From Bathynomus jamesi (lineage: Eukaryota > Arthropoda > Malacostraca > Isopoda > Cirolanidae): DNA of 64,000 bases. Of this stretch, positions 20,484 through 29,212 are shown in pieces. The stretch spans positions 186,001-250,000 of the forward strand of contig JAJOZX010005632.1 in assembly GCA_023014485.1 (NCBI GenBank), written 5' to 3'. The notes below the pieces were generated by a model, which worked only from the letters and a program-made list of their open reading frames with translations, was not told the origin of the DNA and ran no database searches. Each line of letters begins with the position of its first letter. Position 1 is the first letter of the stretch. The translations under genes and the position numbers were made by a program.

Positions 20484-21015
20484 GGTACTTACGTATTATC
20501 GGGACTACCAAACTGTTTATTATGTATTTTTGCACTAGTCATTTTTGTTTAAGCTCACGAAAATATCACAACTTAACCTAACCAATCATCAAGGGCGTAC
20601 AGTTGACCTAACCAGGCCTTCAATTAACCTAACCTAACCTAATTAAATCGCTTAAAACGGAAAATGTTTTTCATAGGTAGTCCCGATAATACTAGATGAA
20701 GACAAAGCACTTACGGCTTATTCTCTCATCCTTAACTTGCCCGTTGAGTGGCTAATACGAAAAGATCAGAAGATATTTAGGTGAAATAACCAATATTAAC
20801 CTGTTAGGTTAATTGAATGCCCGGTTAGGTCAACTGAATGCTCAGTTAGGTCAACTGAATGTCTGGTTAGGTCAATTGAATGCCCGGTTAGGTCAACTGT
20901 ACGCCCTTGAAGATTGGTTAGGTTAAGTTGTGATATTTTCGTTAGTTTAAACGAAAATGACGAGAGTAAAAATACATAATAAACAGTTTGGTAGTCCCGA
21001 TAATACGTAAGTATC
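20484..21015. mobile_element. Palindromic MITE, GGTACTTACG ends, perfect 8-bp TSD
   Basis: GAAAATAG is duplicated exactly at 20476-20483 and 21016-21023. Terminal inverted repeats of about 130 bp begin GGTACTTACGTATTATCGGG and include the shared core palindrome (20556-20617 and 20895-20950). Between them are tandem degenerate copies of GGTTAGGTCAACTGAATG (20810-20900). It lies just downstream of exon 3 of the secreted-protein gene. A GG start and 8-bp duplication fit Merlin-type or hAT-type non-autonomous elements. Confidence 0.85.
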
Positions 21016-21473
21016 GAAAATAGTTATCTACATTCAAAGGTTCGACTGAAAATATTTCTGAATGGAAAAACATCAGATCTGAAATAATATGTTTATACAC
21101 GGAAACTGAGTCATGGAAAATATGTAGAAGTGGGTTTGGCATTATAATGATGGGATATGTAGGGACAGTCATTTAAAAGAGAAAAAAGTGACGTGATTTT
21201 GTTCATAATTTTTTTTAAGAGAACTGACCACAAATGTAAGAGACATGAAAATAAAGACCCTTGGTCTCACTTGATGCGTCATTGTAATGCAAAAACATGG
21301 TTTTATATTATTTACATGCATGAAAAATCATTTAATGAAGTAAGTTTAGGACAGAACTGATATGATAATATTTCTGGTGATGATTATGCAAATGTTATTA
21401 TATCCTCTTTTCATACATTCCATGTAGGAAAAGGGGATATAGTGTTTTTATACAGGGAAAAAAAATATTTTAC

Positions 21474-22816
21474 CTGATGGCACATTTGTTGGCAACAGTG
21501 AAGGTGGTGATTTCAAAGCATCTATTTCGTTTTCTGTTGAGACACAAAAAGCCTTAATGTTAAAGATTACATTTGAAAGGCTTCACATTCTACTACCATC
21601 ACTTTGAAATATACCACGTTTTAAATCATTTCACGTGAAATCAATTACTCTCATTACTATGTATACAGTTGGTGATGATAACTTTAAATGTTGTAAGGTA
21701 TACTTACCCATTTCAATCACTCTTGATCTTAAAGAACAAATAATGTTGTCTGTCTTCGGCTCGAATCTTTGTTCTTTTGAGTTTTTGATTTGAGATGCCG
21801 TCAAAAGCAAATCTAGTTTAGAATGCGCATCTGTCATCTTGTTAGACACAATTTCTAGCAACGATTTTGAATTAACTGGAATACAACATCGGTATTTCAT
21901 ACAACACAAATGTAAGAAAAATAAATATTTTGTGATTTAATTGAAAAATTGGTTTCTTATTTACGTGACTTTTACATTCGAGACCAGGGCTTCACAACCT
22001 TTATCATGTGCGACCCCGAAAATCATGTTCAAAGAATCACGACCCCAAACACTGGCCGAAGTTCGACAAAACTCCGCAAAAGTTATTACCTCGGTGATGT
22101 AATGGTTAGTGTCGCTGACTACGAATCTATTGGCCCAGGGATCGAGACCTGGTGACGGCAGGCGGCGCGCAGCAAAACCCAGCTGTTCATCCTTCCACAC
22201 AACAAAATAAAAGGAAATAGGTTGGTAGATAAATGGGTACCCAGGGTAGCCTATTTGTTAAGACAATGGGCTGCTGGTGGGGCGTGGTTCGGATTCCACG
22301 TTAAACTGTAGTTCTAAGGTGGAATGACATGCTTGACTTTCGTCAGAATGAACAATTCGGGCGGAAGCAAAAACAAGGTTAACCAAGGTTATACTTCACA
22401 AGACAGCGTTTATTATACGCGGAAAGGGCCCGGATTTAAACTGTTATATGGAACTACATTCATGATTGAAAAATGTGTTGTCGGACGGCCATAGGAAGAG
22501 AATTGAAAATAAAATTATCAGATCGGTTCGCGACCCCAAATATGATCTTCGCGACCCCAAGGTTGGGAAACCACGTTCTAGGCTAAAAGTTGATGTGAGT
22601 TTTAAAAATAAATTAGTGTAAATGAATGTAATTAGTTTCATCCATTAAAAGTAAAATTTCTTATGACAACAGCATGTGATACTAACTACACTAACTATTA
22701 TGTATGCAATTACCTGTCATTGAGTTTTCATTGCTTTCGACAGTTGTGATGACGAACAGCAAAAGGACCATCACAAAAATCACTTGAAATGAAAGTGAAA
22801 GATTGCAAAGTTGCAT
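21474..22816 (-). CDS. Putative secreted protein gene, 5' three exons
   Basis: The only convincing host gene. Exon 1 (22816-22714) starts MQLCNLSLSFQVIF and continues through a hydrophobic VMVLLLFVITT to VESNENS: a classical signal peptide with likely cleavage after VES. It ends ACAG/GTAATT. Exon 2 (21875-21708) has acceptor TTCCAG and donor GTAAGT and encodes SLLEIVSNKMTDAHSKLDLL, an amphipathic heptad-like helix, then a single Cys in NIICSLRSR. Exon 3 (21533-21474) has acceptor TCTCAACAG and donor GTAAAA and encodes ALKSPPSLLPTNVPS. All three introns are phase 1 and the exons join in frame with no stop, which chance open frames rarely do. Later exons were not found; they could lie beyond the MITE at 20484 or be lost. 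The layout (signal peptide, short coiled coil, Pro-rich linker ending VPS) recalls fibrinogen-related lectins such as tachylectin/ficolin types, but no fibrinogen domain is visible, so this is speculation. Confidence 0.6.
21985..22575. mobile_element. hAT-type MITE in intron 1, host of a SINE
   Basis: Ends CAGGGCTTCACAACCTTTAT and, inverted, CGTGGTTTCCCAACCTTGGG, with repeated CGACCCC motifs at both ends. Flanks TTCGAGAC (21977-21984) and TTCTAGGC (22576-22583) agree at 6 of 8 positions. The interior is largely replaced by the SINE at 22090. It lies wholly in intron 1 of the secreted-protein gene. Confidence 0.65.
22090..22400 (+). mobile_element. Dimeric tRNA-derived SINE, copy 2
   Basis: Unit 1 A box in GGTGATGTAATGGTTAG and B box in GGGATCGAGACC; unit 2 B box GGTTCGGATTCC at about 22288. 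The tail runs to GGGCGGAAGC. Inserted in the hAT-type MITE. Confidence 0.8.
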
Positions 22817-22985
22817 TTTAGAGCTTTAAATAACTATCATTAAAAGTTTATTAGCTATAATTAGAGGAAACACTTTACAATTAAGGACACAAATGGCAAA
22901 CTTAAATATGAAAACTTAAATTTTTTTTCTCTGAAGTGAGCAAATCAAAATATAAACTCGCAAGAAAGAAGAGGCTCTTTTCTCT

Positions 22986-23003
22986 CTTTATATTGCCTTT
23001 ATA
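22986..23003 (-). promoter_or_regulatory. Possible TATA box of the secreted-protein gene
   Basis: On minus, AATATAAAGGCAATATAAAG gives two TATAAA-like boxes about 170-185 bp upstream of the exon 1 ATG. Distance and purine-rich downstream sequence are compatible with a core promoter; in such an AT-rich region chance matches are likely. Confidence 0.3.
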
Positions 23004-23640
23004 TTCCCCCTTAAACCCCATCCCCTATTTCCGGCCTCTGATTCTCCTCTGACGTATGCTTGAGAGCAGATGAACTTATAATCAGTTTAGAGGAAAGTGA
23101 AGGACAAAACTTTTGCCCTTGACCAGAAAAATGGGAAGCTAAACATTTTAGATCACGTATTTACCTTTTGGTTCTTTTAAACCTTTAAAATGACGCACAT
23201 ATTTGATGTTTCAAATCCGCATGAATAATACTGTAAATGTATGTACTTGATAATCCTTAAAAGGAGAAAACATTTGTTGCGAATGAAATTTGGAGATATT
23301 TATGACTGAATCTTCGGTAAACGTCAATTAATAGATGTAATCTTTACATATTTAATTTATAAATAAAATTTGTGCCTCATTTACCTTATTTGGGTAAAAC
23401 ATACCGTATATTACTGGCTCAGTTCTTAAACTGTAAACAGAACTGACAGTAAAAGACACAAAGGTAAAGGAGTAATCTTTTGTTTAATAGTAGTAAAATT
23501 AAGATGACTACTAAAAAAATACACTGTAATTTCATATTCTTTATACACTTCTTCAGATTTAAATAGGAGCCCAGACGAAGATAATTGTCAAGTACAAACT
23601 TTAATTCATTTTGCTGTAAAATCGAGCGAGCAATCATCGC

Positions 23641-23678
23641 TGTGTGTGTGTGTGTGTGTGTGTTGTGTGTGTGTGTGT
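23641..23678. repeat. (TG)n microsatellite
   Basis: Nearly pure TG dinucleotides with one interruption. Confidence 0.95.
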
Positions 23679-23999
23679 GAGATTGCTTCATTTTGGGCCT
23701 TTTTTTTTTATTGAACTCGTTATTAAAATTCTTTTAATTTTGTTTGAAACAAATTATAAAATATTGTGATGTTGAATTTATTATCATTTTCAAATGAAAT
23801 GCGTGTCCAAAGTTTATTTTTCATTCATAATAGTTAAAGCACAAATTCATATCACGATTAACTCATTAGATCGGAAAAAGTGTGAGAAAAATTGTAATCG
23901 AAATTTCGCCTGCTTTCAATATTTTCATTTCGCTTCTTAAAACAGTTATGGTAATTTTCCTTTATGTTTGGAAGTGATACAGTAGAATGGGCGCAAAAT

Positions 24000-24620
24000 G
24001 GACGAGTGCAAGAATGATGCAGAGACAATGATCAATGTTGCAAAGGGGGGGTGGGGGTATGTTGTAAAGCGTTGGGGTATGCAATGAAGGTTGAGGGGGT
24101 TATGCAACAACTCAATGCTGCCAAGGGGGGGGAGGGGAGGGAGCTTCGGGGGGAGAAGGAGGATGACCTCCCCCAAAGGGATAGCCTTAACCTAAGAGGG
24201 GAAGAGAAAGGAGAGACGGAGGAGGTCTTCGGGGAAGAAGGTGGGATGTCCTCACCCCCAAAGGGAAACCTAACCTAAGTCTTAACCTAAGAAGGAAGGA
24301 GAGAGAGTTCTTTATTCCACTGGAGTCCGCAGCATTATGAGCGGTCAGGGGCCAAGCAGGTGTTATATAAAGGATGGTGATGTGCCAGATAGCGCTTATT
24401 TATATATGGACGGGGCTACCAGATACCACCATTTATTTTAATTGTTCAGGTATACCTTATTAGGGTGAGTTGCTAGATACCACCATTTATTTTAATTCAA
24501 ACGAGTTGCCAAATAATGTTTTTATTTATTAAAAGCAAGAGCGACTTTCTCTTTAAAGTTATTCAACAAGAGAGCTAATTATTAAAACGAAACACAATAT
24601 TAACAATAAAAGAAATACAT
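24000..24620 (-). repeat. Repeat R1 copy A, LTR-like
   Basis: Inverted match of 34096-34651. On the minus strand it reads ...TATAACACCTGCTTGGC..., then AATAAAGAACTCTCTC about 50 bp later, the spacing of a TATA box and poly(A) signal as in a long terminal repeat. A G-rich stretch follows at 24040-24280. A tandem pair of ~80-bp AATAAATGGTGGTATCT units is shared by both copies. No gag/pol or PBS was found; TG..CA ends are not obvious. May be a solo LTR or an unknown repeat. Confidence 0.55.
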
Positions 24621-24739
24621 TTAAACTGAGCCAGGAGATGGATAGCAACGGCAATTTCTGAAAAACTCATCTCTGTTGCTGCTAGCATTAGAACAAGTAA
24701 AGTTAAACCAAGGTTTTTTTCCATTAGTAGTAGTAGGAA

Positions 24740-25000
24740 TACAATATGGAATGTATAAAATTAACACTATCTTGCTAAAATGTCTTTCGCTTTTAATCAA
24801 TGCTTGTTAACCATGTGCTAATCTCTTTATTTCTCTGTTCCGTTGTACATATGTATACATTTTCGTCACTGGCCTTCTCCATTCCCCGACTAGGTGTACT
24901 GCTGAGTACACGAAAGGACTGGGGAACATTTCTTTTTCCTTGCGGTTTGCATCATTCATTCATTTCATGTGTTTAAGCGTGAAATTCACCCTAAAGAAAT
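24740..25000 (+). mobile_element. PLE-1d 3' end only
   Basis: Begins at GGAATGTATAAAATTAACAC (C-terminal codons of the PLE-1 polyprotein) and runs to the 3' terminus near AAATTCACCC. Unlike most other copies it is not followed by (TA)n. Confidence 0.85.
24881..24925 (+). ncRNA. Degenerate hammerhead-like motif, PLE-1d
   Basis: Core altered to CCGACTA, extra G kept, stem II extended and perfect (GTGTAC/GTACAC), GAAA kept. Compensated stem II but mutated core suggests loss of activity. Confidence 0.5.
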
Positions 25001-25901
25001 GTAAGTTAGGTTAGGTTCAGTTAAGTTACGTTAAGAATTACGCATTTCCTTAAGATAATATTGGTATGTCTACGATATTCGATCCCTGTACCTTTGTTCC
25101 TTCCACAATGATCTCATTAAGATGGAAATCCAATCTATTACTTCAATGATAGACGCAAAATCTTTCTAGTTTATACCTTTGGTGTGAAAATTAAAAATTT
25201 CGAATTTGCTTCTTTCTGTTGTTCTTCTTCTTTCCTTTCTTCTTGCTTTTATCGTAAAACCTTGAAATCGTAGTATCAAAATTATTACGAGTTTTTGTAA
25301 GTTTAACCCTTAAACTCTACCCGGGGTACTATTGTGCCCCAGTAACCCCGGAATTTCTGGCATAACTTTTACAATGGGATATCTCGCGCTTATTGTTTCT
25401 CCTAGAAATTAACAGGTTGTAAGATATTAATAAATTCATTCATTTGAATTATCTGTCCTAAGCTCCGCCCCTGTATGATCGGTCACGTGGCTCCTGCTAC
25501 TACCTGGGCATATCTCTACCCCTGCGTGCTCAGTTGAGCGGTGTTCGCCGTGGAACTCAGACGTGTATTTGAAGAAATCTCACGTAGACGAAAAATAGTG
25601 ATGGCTACCTTTAATATTGCGTACTCGAGTTTTATGAAGTGATATTCGGTAAAGTGTGAAGATGTGGTGAACACTGAGAGACCCATATTCTACCATCCTT
25701 TGATGCTTTTAAGGCTACATTGAACCGTGCGAAGGAACAAGAGGTACAAATACTCTACGGCTAATCTGGCGAGAGCATTGCAGGATTTCGTGTACAAGTG
25801 ATGCATTGAACTATCTTGTAGGACTAAACTTTATAAAAGCTTACATATACCGTTAAGTAGAAAAAACAACACGTGCAGAAGAGAAGCAACGGATATGGTT
25901 A
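25001..25901. other. Unassigned region with a TTAACCCTTAA motif
   Basis: At 25313 TTAACCCTTAAACTCTACCC resembles a piggyBac left end (TTAA target plus CCCT), but no partner end or transposase was found. The rest is unrecognised. Confidence 0.35.
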
Positions 25902-26183
25902 GTGAGTCTTGTTGATGAGTGGTGCGACAAGCGAAATTATGTCATGTTGCATCATACCGAATACTCGTACCCTGCGACTGAGATTGCAAATCTTGTCATC
26001 ATGGAGAATCTTAAGTATTTTTACCACTACATTAATATATATCATGACGAGGTTTGTAGTGAGATTGTAGCTAAAGGTCTGCGTGAGTATTTAATAGAAT
26101 TTAGAGACGAGTATCGTTTGCTAGGCAAAAATGAAAAATATGGGCACATGTTTCTCTCAAATAGTGTGCCGGAGTGTGAATAA
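25902..26183 (+). CDS. Hypothetical open frame, 93 codons, unrecognised
   Basis: Starts MSLVDEWCDKRNYVMLHHTE and ends LSNSVPECE. Composition is protein-like (acidic and aromatic residues, few low-complexity runs), with no signal peptide or known motif. No matching splice sites or neighbouring exon were identified, and it stands alone in repeat-rich DNA. It may be an exon, an unrecognised element or chance. Confidence 0.2.
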   Translation: MSLVDEWCDKRNYVMLHHTEYSYPATEIANLVIMENLKYFYHYINIYHDEVCSEIVAKGLREYLIEFRDEYRLLGKNEKYGHMFLSNSVPECE

Positions 26184-26236
26184 AATGTGTTTAGTTCGTG
26201 AAAATGCACGAAAATGTCTGGCTGGTTGGTAGATAA

Positions 26237-26375
26237 ATGGGCATCCTATTGTTTTCGCTGGAAACTCGGAGGCTGCTCGGTCAACTCATCGAGATTTTCA
26301 AGTTCTTACACGAGTTCAACGATGTCGATTTTAGAAGCATGTTTAGTTTAAATGATAACTCGCAACAATGGTATA
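26237..26375 (+). mobile_element. CR1-like LINE C-terminal fragment
   Basis: LETRRLLGQLIEIFKFLHEF and then DVDFRSMFSLND match the region after the RT thumb in CR1-type LINEs (compare LETRRLRGELIEVFKIVN at about 42095 here). Only about 45 codons survive. It is preceded by a scrap of SINE (GGTTGGTAGATAAATGGGCA at 26223). Confidence 0.6.
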
Positions 26376-27628
26376 ATTTATACAATGCATACCATCACTA
26401 TGTTAATATAATTTATTTGTATAAATTTATTTATGACAACTCATTTATATATAAGAACAGAAAATAGATTAGAAGGGTCACAGAAATAACGTATTGCGTA
26501 CGATAGTTACGTTTAGTTAAAAATTATTAGCATATCTTCAGCCACAAATCTGTCTCTTATGCATAAAATGTACTCGTATAACTGCTGCACATACATATAT
26601 ACGTACATACATATATACATACGTACGTACATAAAAAAATTATTTGCACAAGTCCAAAAGGTTAATCCAAAAATTAATTCACTAACCGTGGTTGGGTTAC
26701 AAACTTCAATCCAGTTGTGTCGTAATCAAAGTAACCATTAGCTTTGGTTGTCATATAATTCATATTTGGTTGTTGTAACCGGATGTATACGACGTTGCGT
26801 CGTCAGTGCATTCTGTCGATTGATTGATGTGGACTGTTTAACTCCCTTCGCAATATCTAAGGTCATTTGACGAAGGGGATCTACAGTTTTACGTGGCACC
26901 CGTACTACAGGTCACTACATAATCTGGGCGCAGAGAACGGCCTCCCATCACGAGATAGTCCAAGGAGAGATGAAAGAACGCGTTGTAGAAAAAAATTGTA
27001 CGAAATTGAGGGATGATATATGCTTAATTTATGTTATTTTAAAAGAGTGTAGAGTTTCGTTGGTGCGTTTTATTTTCCACTAACTGTGTACATGAGATAA
27101 GTGTACGCATGGTGTGAATGAACTCTAAAGCTGTTCTTTTTACATTACACTTTTGCATAAAGCTTCTTTCACAACAATTTTGGAAAGAGTTTATGTATTA
27201 GTTGCCGGACACAATGTGGGAAGTGTACATGAAAGATAGGGGGTTACAAGGACAAGAAGTACCTCAATAAGTAATGCATCCCATACCGAGGATGTATCAG
27301 TGGTTACGGTTCCATGGAAAAAAATTCCTACACCGCAAATAGTGTGCAAGGTTCGGCCTATCCATTTTCTTGAACTGAACCGCAGAGGAACTGTTCTCTT
27401 CTGAAGGTAGCCTGTTGCACGCGCCACAGGACTTATAGGTAAAGTAAATACCACAAACAGAGAAAGAGATCGGGTTATATTAGGAGGCGGAAACAAGGAG
27501 ACTGTGCTCTCTCTGTACAATTCCCTGGTTCCCTGCAGTATGCAGATTGTTTTTGTGCATTATTTTTTTTGCGGTCACACTATTCTCAACTTTCCCAAGA
27601 TTCCTGAGTTGTGGAATTGTTTTATGTG

Positions 27629-27665
<37 letters not shown>

Positions 27666-27842
27666 TAATTGCCGTTTACACTCTCTGCCACGATGGTTTC
27701 AAATATTTGCAAAATATATGTTTGCAGTCATACTATTCGATTCTCAACTTTGATTAATGGATTCGGTTTGACTTTCTACTTGCCAATTCTCGCGTAGGTT
27801 TGTGATTAAATAACTCACGAAAATGAATGTCTGCTTGGGCTA
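26376..27842. other. No recognised gene; simple repeats
   Basis: Contains a CATACATATATACGTA-type tandem at 26588-26632 and a (TA)n(TG)n tract at 27629-27665. A 109-codon minus frame at 27191-27520 shows no recognised domain. Confidence 0.45.
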
Positions 27843-28036
27843 GTAGATAAATGGGCGCCCTAGATATCATAGTGGTTAAGAGGCTGGGGTGCTGGTTGAG
27901 AGTCCGGGCGATGACATTGTAATTTCATCCTGCTCGTGCTGCGGCTTAGTTCGGATTCAACGTTAAACTGTAGGTCTAAGGCGGAGTGAAAAGCTTGACC
28001 CTCGTCAAAATGAACAATTCGGTGGGAAGGAAAACC
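27843..28036 (+). mobile_element. SINE, second unit only
   Basis: Matches the downstream tRNA-like unit of the dimeric SINE (ATCATAGTGGTTAAGAGGCT ... TTAGTTCGGATTCAACG ... GAACAATTCGGTGGGAAG). It shows that unit 2 can exist alone or that the copy is 5'-truncated. Directly upstream of a full dimer. Confidence 0.75.
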
Positions 28037-28046
28037 GAGTTAGCTA

Positions 28047-28337
28047 GGCGCCTCGGTGGTGTAGTGGTTAACGTCGCTGACTACGAATCCATCTGCCCCG
28101 GGATCGAGACCCGACGGCAGCCGGCGCTCAGCAAAACCCAGCTGTTCATCCTTCCACACAATAAAGAAAGTGGTTGGTAGATAAATGGGTACCCTAGGTG
28201 GCCTAGTGGTTAAGACGCTAGGCTGCTGATGGGGCGTGGTTCGGATTCCACGTTAAACTCTAGGTCTAAGGTGGAGTGAAAAGCTTGACCTTCGTCAGAA
28301 TGAACAATTCGGGCGGAAGCTAACCAAAGGTTCAAAG
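28047..28337 (+). mobile_element. Dimeric tRNA-derived SINE, copy 3 (best preserved)
   Basis: Unit 1: CCTCGGTGGTGTAGTGGTTA (A box) and GGGATCGAGACCC (B box). Linker AGATAAATGGGTACCC. Unit 2: GGTGGCCTAGTGGTTAAGAC (A box) and GGTTCGGATTCC (B box). Tail to AGCTAACCAAAGG. Confidence 0.85.
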
Positions 28338-29029
28338 TTTAGCTATTATTATTACTAATGAAATTTACACCACGGTTCAGTACCAGTTACAAAGAGAATC
28401 TATGGTCTGAATTTATTGCATATATTCCTCGTATGCATATTTTTTTCTTCTCTCTCTAAAAGGTCTTTTGAAAATCTGTGGATTAAATATATTCTCCATT
28501 ATCTTCCAGAGAATCTATGTTCCGAATCATAGGTTAGGTTAGGTTCAGGTGTCAGCCTGCTGGAGCGAACCAGAGGCTCACAGCCAAAATCTGCAAAAGG
28601 AATGTTTTACAGTTTAATAAAATGAATTGTTGATATTCTTTTTTTCAAATTTTCCCTTTACGATCTTATCGAGAGGATTTTATAATAAAGAAATTTAATA
28701 AAATGAATTGTTTTACTTTTCATTTCTTTTTTTATATTTTTTAAAAATTTTGCTGTGACTACTTACGGCCATCATAAACCAAGTCGGTAAATGAGTTCCA
28801 ATATACTTATGAAAAATTGATGCTTTTTCCTTTCAAAAAATTGTGGAAGAAGGCATTATAGTAATAAGCGTGGCAATTATAATATATGAAGTCAGTGGAG
28901 GAAAATCTGGAGAGAAGGGATGTGGTTTGACCCACATTCCAATGTAGCCAGTTTGCGGTCAGCCTTTGCGGTCAGCTCAGAGATTCAGAATTTATATATT
29001 TTTTTCCAGAGACGCTTTCAAAGAAGGAA
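28338..29029. other. No recognised gene
   Basis: AT-rich; a short GGTTAGGTTAGG motif at 28530 and a local repeat of AATAAAATGAATTGTT (28616, 28695). Nothing assignable. Confidence 0.45.
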
Positions 29030-29110
29030 TGAAATTAAATAAAATGAAATGAAGATGAAATGAAATGAAAAGGTTTATTGGCGGACGAGAGTCCATATGA
29101 TATATGATAA
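29030..29110 (-). mobile_element. LINE 3'-tail remnant
   Basis: On minus, GTCCGCCAATAAACCTTTTC followed by TTTCATTTCATCTTC matches the 3' end of the LINE at 14508-15795. Confidence 0.7.
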
Positions 29111-29164
29111 TAAACACTTTAGGTGAAGTTAGTCAAATAATTAGTTCTTTTGCTGTTTATCGTT

Positions 29165-29168
<4 letters not shown>

Positions 29169-29209
<41 letters not shown>
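29169..29209. repeat. (TA)n microsatellite
   Basis: About 20 TA units. With 30851-30905 it brackets the DD37D element, so the transposon probably landed in one (TA)n array. Confidence 0.95.

Positions 29210-29211
<2 letters not shown>

Positions 29212-29212
<1 letters not shown>

Noticed and set aside
20942..21172. Minus frame considered as exon 4 of the secreted-protein gene (acceptor TATTATTTCAG near 21080)
   Set aside because: It reads straight into the MITE terminal repeat at 21015 and gives no recognisable domain; no donor site was convincing.
24051..24278. 75-codon G-rich open frame in R1 copy A
   Set aside because: Open because purine-rich DNA lacks TA-containing stops; a similar frame in copy B keeps the end but not the start. 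Treated as part of repeat R1, not a gene.
27191..27520. 109-codon minus-strand open frame
   Set aside because: No signal peptide, domain or splice context; hydrophobic/Ser-Thr composition fits chance translation of this segment.
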